A stretch of 64,000 bases of DNA from Deinococcus radiotolerans (GTDB lineage: Bacteria > Deinococcota > Deinococci > Deinococcales > Deinococcaceae). Every line of letters begins with the position of its first letter. Within the stretch, counting starts at the first letter, position 1. A program made the position numbers and the translations under genes. Location: positions 1 through 64,000 of the forward strand of contig NZ_BMPE01000012.1 in NCBI RefSeq assembly GCF_014647435.1, in the 5' to 3' direction. Shown here piece by piece: positions 43,004 through 51,943 of the stretch. The notes beneath the pieces were generated by a model. The model was given only the letters and a program-made list of their open reading frames with translations, was not told the DNA's origin and made no database searches.

Positions 43004-43318
43004 GGCCGGCACTCCAGGTGAATGCCGACGTCAGAACGCGGCCGCCAGCCGAACGAAGGGAACCGGGCGCGCAGTGGAGCCGGCGGGGCATTGTTGAATT
43101 CAGAGTTGGGCGTGCAGCGCGGCACAGCAGGCGCCTGTCCGTCCGCTGAGCGACTGAACTCGGGCCAGAGACGGTGCGGGCGCCAGCAAGGTCACTGATA
43201 CGGCAAGGGGACAACGGTCGGCCGCGGGTCGCCGCTCGGTCCTGCGTCACCCTCACCACTTTGCGGCACCCAGGGGAGCCGCAGATCAGTCGGCCCGCTC
43301 CGCCCCTGCACTGTGGCA
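43004..43318. other. Intergenic, convergent gene ends
   Basis: No gene or clear terminator was seen between the exported-protein gene and the end of the large operon. Confidence 0.4.
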
Positions 43319-44284
43319 TTACCGTCCAGGTGCGCGCACGGCAGGCCGGGCCGGTTCTTCTTCTGTGCGCGGGGCAGCGTCCTGAGTCAGGAAGTGGCGC
43401 GGACGGGTGGAGATCGCGTGTGAGGCGACCGCGACCGCGTGCTGCAGGGCCGCCTGGAGCGGCTGTCCACGGAGCACGGCCTGAAGGTAAGCGGCGTTCC
43501 AGGTGTCGCCCGCCCCGACGCTGTCCACGACCTCCACGCGGGGCGCGTGGACCACGGACAGCTGCCCGCGGTGGAAGGCGAGAACGCCGTCGGCGCCGCG
43601 TTTGATGGCCACCACGGCGGACGGCGGCATCTGCGCGGCCAGGGCCGCGGCCGCGGCGGTCACGTCAGGCTCACCGGTCAGGCTGGTGGCTTCCAGCTCG
43701 TTGATCAGCAGGTGCTGAACGCCCGGCAGCCAGGACAGGACCTCCGCCTGAACAGCCGCGGTGAAGCCGGTGTCGGGCCAGCCGAAATCGAGGGCGACGG
43801 GAACGTGGTGCGCGTTCAGGTGCCGCAGCAGCTCAGGGTACGCGGCCCTCAACTGTGGGGTCAGGAAGGCGCCGGCCAGGAGGGCCGCGCGGACGCGGGG
43901 CAGGTGGGGGCGCAGGTCACGCCAGGTGACGTGTTCGAGGTGACCCAGGTACGTGATGAAACTGCGTTCACTGCCCGGGTGGCTGAACGCGGCGGTGACG
44001 GAGGTGGGGGCCGCGCAGTCGAGCCAGACGACGGCCGGCGCAGGGAGTTGGGCGCGGAGCCACTGCCCGGCGAGGTCCTGGCCGACCGGGGTGACCGTCC
44101 GCGCGTCCAGGCCGAGGGCGTGGCAGGCCAGGGCCGCGTTGCCGGCGTTGCCGCCCACGCGCCACTGCAGGGTCGGCACGAGAACTTCCTGCCCCTCGGC
44201 CGGCCACTGCTGGAGGGGACCGAGGATCAGGTCGACGTTGACATTCCCGAGGATGAGCAGGTCGGCCGCGCCGTGGGTCGTCAC
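43319..44284 (-). CDS. PfkB-family carbohydrate kinase
   Basis: A 321-residue ribokinase-like ATP-dependent sugar kinase. The start NVNVDLILGPL leads to the sugar-binding GGNAGNAA at 44-51. The C-terminal signature DSVGAGDTWNAAYLQAVL near 260 holds the catalytic Asp and anion hole. It is full length. It is the last gene of the ROK-to-kinase operon and its GTG overlaps the upstream deacetylase stop by GTGA. It probably phosphorylates the deacetylated or released product inside the cell; the exact sugar is not readable. Confidence 0.9.
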   Translation of the reverse strand: MTTHGAADLLILGNVNVDLILGPLQQWPAEGQEVLVPTLQWRVGGNAGNAALACHALGLDARTVTPVGQDLAGQWLRAQLPAPAVVWLDCAAPTSVTAAFSHPGSERSFITYLGHLEHVTWRDLRPHLPRVRAALLAGAFLTPQLRAAYPELLRHLNAHHVPVALDFGWPDTGFTAAVQAEVLSWLPGVQHLLINELEATSLTGEPDVTAAAAALAAQMPPSAVVAIKRGADGVLAFHRGQLSVVHAPRVEVVDSVGAGDTWNAAYLQAVLRGQPLQAALQHAVAVASHAISTRPRHFLTQDAAPRTEEEPARPAVRAPGR

Positions 44285-45138
44285 GGGGCCCCGGCCGGGT
44301 GGGGCGCGGCGTGGTACGTCACGTTCAGGCCGCTGAAGAGGTCGTCGAGCGGATACGCGAGGAGCGGCGAGCGCAGGCCGCCCAGGCTGAAGGTCTCTTC
44401 TTCCAGGAGCGGCTGCAGGTGGGCGGGGCTGAGGCGGCCGAGGGTGCTGAGTGGGCCGGTCTGGGTGCGGTGTGCGCGCAGCGCGGCGAGTTTGTCCTGC
44501 GCGTGTGGGCGGACGTCGATGCGCGCCGCGACGGTGCAGGGGCTGACCGCGTAGACGTCCGGACGCAGGCCGGTCAGGACGCCCAGGCCGGGCTGGGCGT
44601 CCGTGGTGGAGGGCGCCTGGAGCCGGCGCATCTCCTCGGTGGTCTGCGTGACGTAGAAGAGCCGCTGGATGGGCACGCCGTGATTGGCCGCGCTGCTGAA
44701 CGCCGCGGTGGCCACGCGGTGGGCGACCAGGTGATCGGGATGGCCGTACATGCCGTGGGGGTCGAAGGTGATCAGGACCTGAGGCCGGACCTGCCGGATG
44801 ACGTCGAGAATCCGCTGCTCGATCTCCAGCGGATCGGCGTTGATGGTGGCCTGCGGATCGTCGCGGCGCAGGCGATTTCCGCGGCCACTGTCGCGGTAGT
44901 TGAGAAAGACGGGCGGGTGGATGCCCAGGTGCGTGCAGGCCTGCTGGAGTTCCTGCTCGCGCTGCCGCCCGAGGTCCGTGACGCTCAGGGTGGGGTCGGT
45001 GTTGCGGCCGGCTTCGCCGCGGGTGAGGCAGACCAGCGTGACGTCCGCACCGCGCGCGGCCGCGCGGGCGAGCGTACCGCCGCAGCGCAGCACCTCGTCG
45101 TCCGGGTGGGCCAGCACGGCCAGGAGGGACGCCCGCAT
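44281..45138 (-). CDS. Cytosolic PIG-L-family deacetylase
   Basis: A 285-residue zinc-dependent N-acetyl-sugar deacetylase of the LmbE/PIG-L/BshB family. The zinc and catalytic motif AHPDDE is at 10-15 and the second zinc ligand motif GHPDHL is near 135. It has no signal peptide. The start at 45138 places AHPDDE in the normal place; the longer frame is rejected. It overlaps the permease stop by one base (TGATG) and the kinase start by GTGA. Together with a secreted PIG-L protein in the same operon, it suggests step-wise deacetylation outside and inside. A role in bacillithiol synthesis (BshB) is possible but less likely in this context. Confidence 0.9.
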   Translation of the reverse strand: MRASLLAVLAHPDDEVLRCGGTLARAAARGADVTLVCLTRGEAGRNTDPTLSVTDLGRQREQELQQACTHLGIHPPVFLNYRDSGRGNRLRRDDPQATINADPLEIEQRILDVIRQVRPQVLITFDPHGMYGHPDHLVAHRVATAAFSSAANHGVPIQRLFYVTQTTEEMRRLQAPSTTDAQPGLGVLTGLRPDVYAVSPCTVAARIDVRPHAQDKLAALRAHRTQTGPLSTLGRLSPAHLQPLLEEETFSLGGLRSPLLAYPLDDLFSGLNVTYHAAPHPAGAP

Positions 45139-46013
45139 CAGCCTTTGAGTCCGGTCATGACGATGCCGTCGATAATCTGCTTCTGGAAGATGGCGAAGAC
45201 GATCAGGACCGGGATGACGGCGAGGCTGCTGGCCGCCATGATCAGGCCCCACTGGGTGCCCGCTTCACCGTTGAACAGGGCGGTGCCGACCGGGAGCGTG
45301 CGGAACTGCGGCTGTTGAATGACGATCAGGGGCCACAAAAAAGCGTTCCAGTTGCCGAGGAAGGTGAAGATGCCGAGGCTCGCCAGGGCGGGACGGACCA
45401 GGGGCAGCGCGATCCGCCAGAAGATGCCGAACTCGTGCTCACCGTCGATGCGGGCCGCTTCGATGAGGTCCGTGGGGAGGCTCTCGAAGAATTGACGCAT
45501 CAGGAAGACGCCGAACGCGCTGATCAGCCCGGGGAACAGGATCGCGAAGTACGAGCCGGGCACGCTGCGCGTGAGGTGCAGGTCGCTGACGCCCACGAAC
45601 CAGGGAATGACGAGCATTTCCGTGGGGATCATCAAAGACGACAGGATCAGCAGGAAGATCAGGTTCTTGCCGGGAAAGTCGAATTTCGCGAGGGTGTACC
45701 CGACGAGGGAATCGAAGAACAGCACGCTCAGGGTGGTGACGCCGGCCACGAGGAGGCTGTTGCCGAACCACTGGAGGAACTTGGTCTGCGTGAGCACCTG
45801 GGCGTAGTTGTCCAGGGTCGGCTGCTGCGGCAGGAAGGACAGGTTGAAGAGTTCCTGGAAGCTCTTGAGGCTGGTGAGGACCATCCACGCGAACGGGAAG
45901 AGCGTGACGATCACGCCCAGGGTGAGCGCGGCGTAGATCAGGGCGACGGGCAGGTTGAGGCGGCGCGGCCGGCGGGCGGCGCGGGGCGCGCCGGTCTGGC
46001 GGGCGGACGTCAC
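45138..46013 (-). CDS. ABC sugar transporter permease (MalG type)
   Basis: A 291-residue inner-membrane permease with six predicted helices and the MalG-type end. The EAA loop that contacts the ATPase is visible (IEAARIDGEHEFGIFWRIALPLVRPAL). The N-terminus is basic (APRAARRPRR). It works with the permease at 46042 and the binding protein at 46943. No ATPase gene is present in the operon, so a shared MsmK-like ATPase encoded elsewhere is expected, as for other carbohydrate uptake family 1 importers. Confidence 0.92.
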   Translation of the reverse strand: MTSARQTGAPRAARRPRRLNLPVALIYAALTLGVIVTLFPFAWMVLTSLKSFQELFNLSFLPQQPTLDNYAQVLTQTKFLQWFGNSLLVAGVTTLSVLFFDSLVGYTLAKFDFPGKNLIFLLILSSLMIPTEMLVIPWFVGVSDLHLTRSVPGSYFAILFPGLISAFGVFLMRQFFESLPTDLIEAARIDGEHEFGIFWRIALPLVRPALASLGIFTFLGNWNAFLWPLIVIQQPQFRTLPVGTALFNGEAGTQWGLIMAASSLAVIPVLIVFAIFQKQIIDGIVMTGLKG

Positions 46014-46041
46014 GGCCGCTCCGGGGCAGGTGGGGGGACGG

Positions 46042-46959
46042 TCATGCGTCGTACCTTCGGGTGAGGAATTTGAGTTGAATGACGGTGATCAGCAGGATGA
46101 TCGCGAACAGCATCACGGTGACGGCGGACGCGTAGCCCATCTGGAAGCGGCCGAAGGCCAGCTGGTAGATGTACAGCGCGACGGTGGTCGTGCTGCTGAG
46201 CGGGCCGCCCTGGTCGGTGAAGTTCAGGTTGACGACCTGCGTGAACAGTTGCAGGTAGGCGATGGTGCCCGTCACGACGCTGAACACGATGGTGGGGTTG
46301 AGCAGGGGCAGCGTGATGCGCCGGAAGGCCTGCGCGCCGGTGGCGCCGTCAATCTCGGCCGCTTCGAAGTACGTCCGGGGAATCGCGGCGAGGCCGGCCA
46401 GGAACAGCACGATCTGGAAGCCGAGGTTCTGCCAGACGACCAGGGCGGCGGTGGTGCCCAGCGCCTGGGACGGGGACGTCAGGAAGCCCTGCGCGGGCAG
46501 GTGCAGCCAGGTCAGGAAGGTGTTGACGGGCCCGAACTGCGGGCTGAACAGCCACTGCCACACCCAGGCGGCCGCGACGATCGGGGTGACGTACGGCGCG
46601 AAGTACAGCGCGCGGTACAGGCCGCGCAGGGCCGTCACCCGCGAGAGCATCACCGCCACGGCCAGGCCGAGCGCGATCTGGACGGGCACGCCGATGAGGG
46701 TGTACACCGCGGTGTTCTTCAGCGCGGTCAGGAAGCGCTCGTCCTGCGCGAGCCGGGTGTAGTTTTCCAGACCGACGAACGGCTGGGTGTCTTTGAGGAT
46801 GTTCCAGTCGAAGAGGCTCATGCGCAGGGCCATGAGGGTCGGCAGGAACCGCACGATCAGGAAGAAGAGCAGCGGCACCGCCAGGAAGAGGTACGCGGTG
46901 CGGGTCTGCTGCCGCCGGATGGCCCCGCCGGGCGGGCGGGCCTTACTTGTAGTACTCAT
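46042..46959 (-). CDS. ABC sugar transporter permease (MalF/UgpA type)
   Basis: A 305-residue permease with six helices. It has RTAYLFLAVPLLFFLIVRFLP-type first helix, SLFDWNIL and the EAA loop FEAAEIDGATGAQAFRRITLPLL. Its start overlaps the binding-protein gene end by 17 nt. It forms the heterodimeric channel with the MalG-type permease. Confidence 0.92.
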   Translation of the reverse strand: MSTTSKARPPGGAIRRQQTRTAYLFLAVPLLFFLIVRFLPTLMALRMSLFDWNILKDTQPFVGLENYTRLAQDERFLTALKNTAVYTLIGVPVQIALGLAVAVMLSRVTALRGLYRALYFAPYVTPIVAAAWVWQWLFSPQFGPVNTFLTWLHLPAQGFLTSPSQALGTTAALVVWQNLGFQIVLFLAGLAAIPRTYFEAAEIDGATGAQAFRRITLPLLNPTIVFSVVTGTIAYLQLFTQVVNLNFTDQGGPLSSTTTVALYIYQLAFGRFQMGYASAVTVMLFAIILLITVIQLKFLTRRYDA

Positions 46960-48184
46960 TCAGGAGTTTCTGCTCGTCGGCTGCGGCGCGCTTGAGGGCG
47001 CTGGCGGGCGTGGCGCCCTGCAGGATCACGCTGTTGATGGCGTCCACCCAGGCTTTGCGCTGCCCGGCTTCATCCACGAACAGGGTCGAGTGCGCGAAGG
47101 GCAGCGCGGCCACGAACGGGCCGTACACCGGGTCGCGGCGCAGGGTGGCGTCGCTGGACAGTTTCTTCCCGGCGGGAATCTCCCCGACGTTCTTGAGCCA
47201 GGTGCGCTGCGTGTCGGCGCTCGTGAGGAACTTCAGGAACTTCACGGCCGCGTCGAGTTTGTCGCCCTTGGCGTTCTTGGTGATGCCGTTGACCCAGTAC
47301 GAGCCGAAGTTGCTGCGGACGCTGCTGCCGCTGAACGTCGGGAGGTTCAGGACGCCCCAGTTGAACTTCGCACCTTTCTGGATCGTGGCCACGGCGAACG
47401 ACCCGTCGATGATCATGCCGACCTTCCCGGCGATGAACGCGTCGCGGTAGCTGTTGTTGCCGGGGAAGAAGTTCGGCGTGCCGAGCTTGTACTTGGTGTA
47501 CAGCTCGGTGTAGAAGGTCATGGCTTTCAGGCCGGCGGCGCTGTCGTACGTGACCTGCTTGCCGTCCGCGGAGTACGGCGAGCCGCCGTACTGCCGCACG
47601 AGCACCTCGCGCAGCATGTGGTAGTCCTGCCCGTCGGGCTGAATGCCGAAGCCGAGCTGCGTGAAGCGGGGTGGGGCGCCCTTGACGATCTTCTGGGACG
47701 CCGCGATGAATTCCTCCCACGTGCGGGGCGGGGTGAGCACGCCGGACGCCTTGAAGAGGTCTTTGTTGTAGAACACCGCCAGGGTGCGCACGCTTGTCGG
47801 GAGGGCGTAGTACTTCCCGCCGATCTTGCTGGTCTTGATCATCGGCACGAAATCCCGCTCGATGGCGGCGGTGGGGAAGTCCTTGGCGGGCAGGGGCTGC
47901 AGGTACCCGCTGTCGACGTACTGCGGCAGCCAGCCGTAGAAGAGGTTCACCACGTCGGGGCCCTGCCCGGCGGGGACGCTCGAGGCGACTTTCTGGTTGT
48001 ACGCGTCGTACGGGAAGGTCTCCTGCTTGATCTTGATGTCCGGGTTCTGCGCCTCGAACTGCTTGATCAGGTCGTTCATGGTGCTGACCTTGCTCGCGTA
48101 GTCGTACTGCCAGTAGGTCAGGGTGACGGGCGCGGCGGAGGCGGTGACGGTCAGGGCGAGGGCCAGCGTGACGAGGTGTTTCAT
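46943..48184 (-). CDS. Extracellular sugar-binding protein of the ABC importer
   Basis: A 413-residue family 1 solute-binding protein from ATG 48184, with AAGGAGA upstream. The signal peptide is MKHLVTLALALTVTASAA. The mature start VTLTYWQYDYASKVSTMNDLIKQFEAQNP is typical. Further marks are GPDVVNLFYGWLPQY, YALPTSVRTLAVFYNKDLF, and GKVGMIIDGSFAV. The lack of a lipobox suggests a free periplasmic protein. Ligand class cannot be told from sequence; the neighbours suggest an acetylated amino sugar or glycoconjugate. Confidence 0.92.
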   Translation of the reverse strand: MKHLVTLALALTVTASAAPVTLTYWQYDYASKVSTMNDLIKQFEAQNPDIKIKQETFPYDAYNQKVASSVPAGQGPDVVNLFYGWLPQYVDSGYLQPLPAKDFPTAAIERDFVPMIKTSKIGGKYYALPTSVRTLAVFYNKDLFKASGVLTPPRTWEEFIAASQKIVKGAPPRFTQLGFGIQPDGQDYHMLREVLVRQYGGSPYSADGKQVTYDSAAGLKAMTFYTELYTKYKLGTPNFFPGNNSYRDAFIAGKVGMIIDGSFAVATIQKGAKFNWGVLNLPTFSGSSVRSNFGSYWVNGITKNAKGDKLDAAVKFLKFLTSADTQRTWLKNVGEIPAGKKLSSDATLRRDPVYGPFVAALPFAHSTLFVDEAGQRKAWVDAINSVILQGATPASALKRAAADEQKLLNEYYK

Positions 48185-48221
48185 GGGGTCTCCTTCCAAC
48201 AGGGGGTGGGGGGGGTACGGT

Positions 48222-50516
48222 TCAGCGGCCGAGGGTGACGCGGGGCCAGAGGTACGGCAGGGCCTGCTTGCCGCCCCAGCTGAACGACGCCCAGGCGAGG
48301 CCGCTCTGGCTGATGTTGGCGCCCGGCCGGGCGTTGGCGGTGTCGCCGTCGTACAGCACGACGTTCAGGCCCAGGGTGTCGCCGGGTTTCGGCTGGGTCG
48401 GCATGGCCGCCCAGGGAATCCGGAATTCGAGGTCGTAGCCGCCGTCCGTGCGGCGCGACGCGACCTGCATGCCGGGCGCCGTGGTTTCCATCGGGCCCTG
48501 CCGGGCGTCGGCGTCCCGGAAGCCGCGCGCGCCGAAGCCGGCGGTGGTGCAGGGGAACGCCGCGGCCATCAGCGTGGTGGACGTGTCGCGGCTCGCGCCG
48601 CTGGGATCCACGGTGATGCCGATCGCGTCTGAACGCAGCTGCGCCTTGACGTCGTCCGGCGCGATGTTGCAGGCCACCAGCTCGTCCTTGACGCTCACGC
48701 CGGCGTACAGGTACGTGTCGTCGTAGGCGAGTTTGAACTGCGCGCTGGCGTCGGCGGGACTGTCCGGCGCGGCGCGCCACCACAGGTCGGCCGGGCCGAT
48801 GGCGCTGCCGGCGGCCTGCGCCAGGTCACTCAGGTCCCCGTCGATGACCGGGGGGACGCTCACCCGCTGGACGGTCAGGCTGGGCAGCAGGTACGCGCTG
48901 GCCAGGTCACTGAACGACCCGGCGTTGACGCTCAGGGGCACCAGGGCGCTCTGCTTCCCGGCGGGCAGCGCCGCCGGGCTGGCGGTCAGGGTCACGGTCA
49001 GGTCCTGCTGCTCGCCGGGTTTCAGGGTGTACGTGGGCAGAGGGCCGGCCGTCACGCCCGCCGGGAGGGTCAGGGCCAGCGCGCCGCTGGCCGGCTGGGC
49101 GGTGCGGTTGGTGACGGTGACGCGCACCGGCGTCGGCTGCCCCACCACGAGGGGGAGGCGGGTGGGGAGGCGGCCGGTCACCCACTCGGTGCCGGTGTCC
49201 CGCGCGAAGGCCTGATACGCCGCGATGTCGAAGGTGGGGGCGAACTGCGCGGCCACGGCCGGCACGGGCCGGACGTGCGTCACGGTCTGCCCCGCGACCG
49301 GCTGGCCGTCCTGCCGGGCGGCGTACCCCACCGTGAGCAGGGTCGACTCCGCCGGCGCGCCGGCGGGCGCCGTGACCTGGAACGTGGCCGTGACGGTCGC
49401 CCCGGGGCGGACGGTCTGCGCGGCGGGCGCGCCCTGCACGGTCCAGCCGTCCGGGCCGCTCACCTGCAGGGTCAGGTCCGTGAGGTCGGTCTTCCCGGCG
49501 TTCGTGAACGTCACCGTCACGGCCGACGGCTGCGCGAGGCCGATCTCGTAACTGGCGGGCGCCGCGCTCAGGCGGACGGTGGCGGGACTGCCGGTCTGCG
49601 CGCTGAACACGCCGTCCACCAGGGACGTTTCCTTCACGGGGGTCGGCACGCGGCTCGCGACGAGCATGAACGTCTCCGGCGTCGCCGCGCGGGCCGGCAG
49701 GGTGTTCGTGGTGTCCCAGCCCTGACTGCGGTAGTTGAACTGCGCGACGCTCTTCAGATCGGCGTACCGCAGGCGGGCGCTGCGGGACACGTCATCGGTG
49801 GGCACCGCGATGGTCGCGGCGTCCGCACTCGGGGGGTAGTAGTAGAGCTTCAGGGGCGTGAAGGGCCGCAGGCCCTCGGCGGCCAGGTCCGGGCAGGCGG
49901 CCTCGTCACCGGCGGCATTGAATGCGAGCGTGGCCGCGCGGGCGGCCATCTGATGCTGGCCGTGCGTGCCCGGTCCGGGCCACATCGTGACCAGCACCTC
50001 GGGCCGGCGCAGCCGCACGAGCCGCACCACGTCACACAAGAACCGGTCGCCGCCCCATTTCTGCGCGGTTTCCTCCGCGGACAGCGTGAAGTAGAAGTCC
50101 TGCAGGCCCAGGAAGTGCGGGCTGTCGATGCCCAGCATGCTCAGGGAGCGGCGCTCCTCCTCCTGCCGGATCAGGCCGAGCGCCCGGCCGGTCTCGGGAC
50201 CCGTGGCGTTGCCGCCCCCCTCCCCGCCCGTGAGGGTGATCACGGTGGCTTTGAGCCCCCCGTCGAGCACGTACCGCGCGAAGGTGCCGGAGACGCCCCC
50301 GTCGTCGTCCGGGTGCGCGCCGATGAACATCAGGTCGACGTCCATCAGGTCGGCGCCACTGACACTCGCGCCGTAACTGCCCGCCCCCGGCGTGACCTGC
50401 GCGCCCGCGTGGGTGAGGGCGGCGCCCAGCGCGGCCGTGACGAGCAGCGTCGACGCGAGGCGCCCTGAGCGGTGGGCGGCGGCCCTGCTGGTCTTGCGGT
50501 GGTCTGATCGGTTCAT
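48222..50516 (-). CDS. Secreted PIG-L deacetylase with CBM9-like C-terminal domain
   Basis: A 764-residue protein. An N-terminal signal peptide (LLVTAALGAALTHAGAQ) is followed by a PIG-L domain (FIGAHPDDDGGVSGTFARYVLDGG near 63-86; a later GTHGQHQMAA). Then come two NEW3/CARDB-like beta modules (VTVTFTNAGKTDLTDL; VRVTVTNRTAQPA). The C-terminal 190 residues resemble a CBM9-like sugar-binding domain (PPVIDGDLSDLA; LAYDDTYLYAGVSVKD; YDLEFRIPWAAM). It should deacetylate a polymer or glycan outside the cytoplasm before uptake. Its start overlaps the lyase stop (ATGA). Confidence 0.85.
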   Translation of the reverse strand: MNRSDHRKTSRAAAHRSGRLASTLLVTAALGAALTHAGAQVTPGAGSYGASVSGADLMDVDLMFIGAHPDDDGGVSGTFARYVLDGGLKATVITLTGGEGGGNATGPETGRALGLIRQEEERRSLSMLGIDSPHFLGLQDFYFTLSAEETAQKWGGDRFLCDVVRLVRLRRPEVLVTMWPGPGTHGQHQMAARAATLAFNAAGDEAACPDLAAEGLRPFTPLKLYYYPPSADAATIAVPTDDVSRSARLRYADLKSVAQFNYRSQGWDTTNTLPARAATPETFMLVASRVPTPVKETSLVDGVFSAQTGSPATVRLSAAPASYEIGLAQPSAVTVTFTNAGKTDLTDLTLQVSGPDGWTVQGAPAAQTVRPGATVTATFQVTAPAGAPAESTLLTVGYAARQDGQPVAGQTVTHVRPVPAVAAQFAPTFDIAAYQAFARDTGTEWVTGRLPTRLPLVVGQPTPVRVTVTNRTAQPASGALALTLPAGVTAGPLPTYTLKPGEQQDLTVTLTASPAALPAGKQSALVPLSVNAGSFSDLASAYLLPSLTVQRVSVPPVIDGDLSDLAQAAGSAIGPADLWWRAAPDSPADASAQFKLAYDDTYLYAGVSVKDELVACNIAPDDVKAQLRSDAIGITVDPSGASRDTSTTLMAAAFPCTTAGFGARGFRDADARQGPMETTAPGMQVASRRTDGGYDLEFRIPWAAMPTQPKPGDTLGLNVVLYDGDTANARPGANISQSGLAWASFSWGGKQALPYLWPRVTLGR

Positions 50517-51943
50517 GCGGGTCCTCCTGTCAGGGCGCCCGGTGAGGCGCGCAAGTGGGTGTGGGCGTCCATGAAGCGCCGGGTGAGGGCGGCGTGGCGG
50601 TCCGTATCGGTGTTCAGGCGGTCACTGGCGCCGCGCAGCTGCGCGGCCACGACCTGCGGGGCCGGGCCGCCCAGCGTGACCCGGCGCGCGATGAAGCCCG
50701 CCGGGTCCAGGGCGGCCCGCAGGTCCGCCTCGGGCAGCGTGACGCCCACGCCCGCCAGGTCCAGGGGCGTGACGCTGCTCAGCGGGCGGTCCTCGGCGTG
50801 CAGCGCGGCGAGCAGGCGTTTGATGCGGGCGTGGGCGTCGCGGAAGCCGTCGCCGGTGAACCGGGTGATCGCGTCGGCGAGTTCCGTCACGACTGATTCC
50901 CCCTGCCGCGCTTCGTGCAGCCAGCCCTCCCGGTTCACGAACGGCGCGGCGAGCGACGCCGTGAGCAGCTCGGTGCCCTCGCGGAACTCCTGCCACATGC
51001 CGTGCAGGGACGGCTGCATGTCCGGCCCGGGATCGTTGATGTCCCCGAACGGGACGTTGTGGGTGCTCAGCGTGACGCTCTGCGCCATGCCGATGGCCTT
51101 ACTGAACTTCGTGCGGGCATGCTCGAGCGCGACCGGATTACGTTTCTGCGGCATCACGCTGCTGCCCTGCACGAGGCCGTCTTCCAGCGCGATCAGGCCG
51201 CGCGACGCCCAGAAGAGCAGGTCATGCAGCACGCGGGAGAGGGTCGTCGACGCGACCATGACCGTACTGGCCAGCTCGACCTGCCAGTCGCTGGCACTCA
51301 CGGCGTCGTACGTGTTCTCCAGCGGGCCGTCGAAGGCCAGCAGCTCCGCCGTGCGCGCCCGGTCAATCGGGAAGCTCGTCCCGCCGAGCGCGACGGCGCC
51401 CATCGGGCTGAGGTTCAGCCGGCTCAGCGCGCCCAGCATCCGCTGTGTATCCCGGGCGAGGTTGCTCTCCACGGCGCTCAGGTAATGGGCGAGCGTGGTC
51501 GGCTGCGCCGGCTGGTGATGCGTGTACGCCACGATCACCGTGTCCAGTTCACGCTGCGCGAACGCCAGCAGTGTGCGGCGCAGGGTCAGCACCCGGTGAA
51601 GGGCGCGCATCAGCCGCAGCCGGGCACTCAGCCGGTAGATCGTCATGTCGAGATCGTTGCGTGACAGCGCCGTGCGCAGCGCGCCCGCGGCCGCCGGATC
51701 CCGCCGCACGAGCGCCTGATCGAGCGTGAAGAACACGTCCTCGATCCGCGGGTCGTACGGGGGAAAGGGCTCCTCCCGCAGCGCCTGCAGGTGCCGGGCG
51801 GCCGCGTCGGCGTGCTGGACGCCGCAGCGGCCGAGCATCAGCGCGTGCGCGGTCAACGCGTCGAACAGGTGCGGCAGCAGGTGCTCAGTGGCGTACTGGT
51901 AATCCGGCTGCAACACCGCCTTGAGGTACACGTCATGCCACAT
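50513..51943 (-). CDS. Argininosuccinate-lyase-like enzyme (fumarase/aspartase superfamily)
   Basis: A 476-residue protein from ATG 51943, with AAGGAG upstream. The superfamily signature GSSVMPQKRNP is intact near 285. Other conserved blocks are SRNDLDMTIYRLSARLRL, then YTHHQPAQPTTLAHYL with the catalytic His pair, and GAVALGGTSFPIDR. It has the argininosuccinate lyase overall plan but stands in a sugar-uptake operon, away from arginine genes. It may split a different amino-succinyl compound. Calling it argH would be unsafe. The first bases overlap the ROK gene end by 11 nt. Confidence 0.82.
   Translation of the reverse strand: MWHDVYLKAVLQPDYQYATEHLLPHLFDALTAHALMLGRCGVQHADAAARHLQALREEPFPPYDPRIEDVFFTLDQALVRRDPAAAGALRTALSRNDLDMTIYRLSARLRLMRALHRVLTLRRTLLAFAQRELDTVIVAYTHHQPAQPTTLAHYLSAVESNLARDTQRMLGALSRLNLSPMGAVALGGTSFPIDRARTAELLAFDGPLENTYDAVSASDWQVELASTVMVASTTLSRVLHDLLFWASRGLIALEDGLVQGSSVMPQKRNPVALEHARTKFSKAIGMAQSVTLSTHNVPFGDINDPGPDMQPSLHGMWQEFREGTELLTASLAAPFVNREGWLHEARQGESVVTELADAITRFTGDGFRDAHARIKRLLAALHAEDRPLSSVTPLDLAGVGVTLPEADLRAALDPAGFIARRVTLGGPAPQVVAAQLRGASDRLNTDTDRHAALTRRFMDAHTHLRASPGALTGGPA

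Noticed and set aside
50513..51943. Naming the lyase argH
   Set aside because: The superfamily signature is present, but the operon context is sugar uptake, so arginine biosynthesis is not supported.
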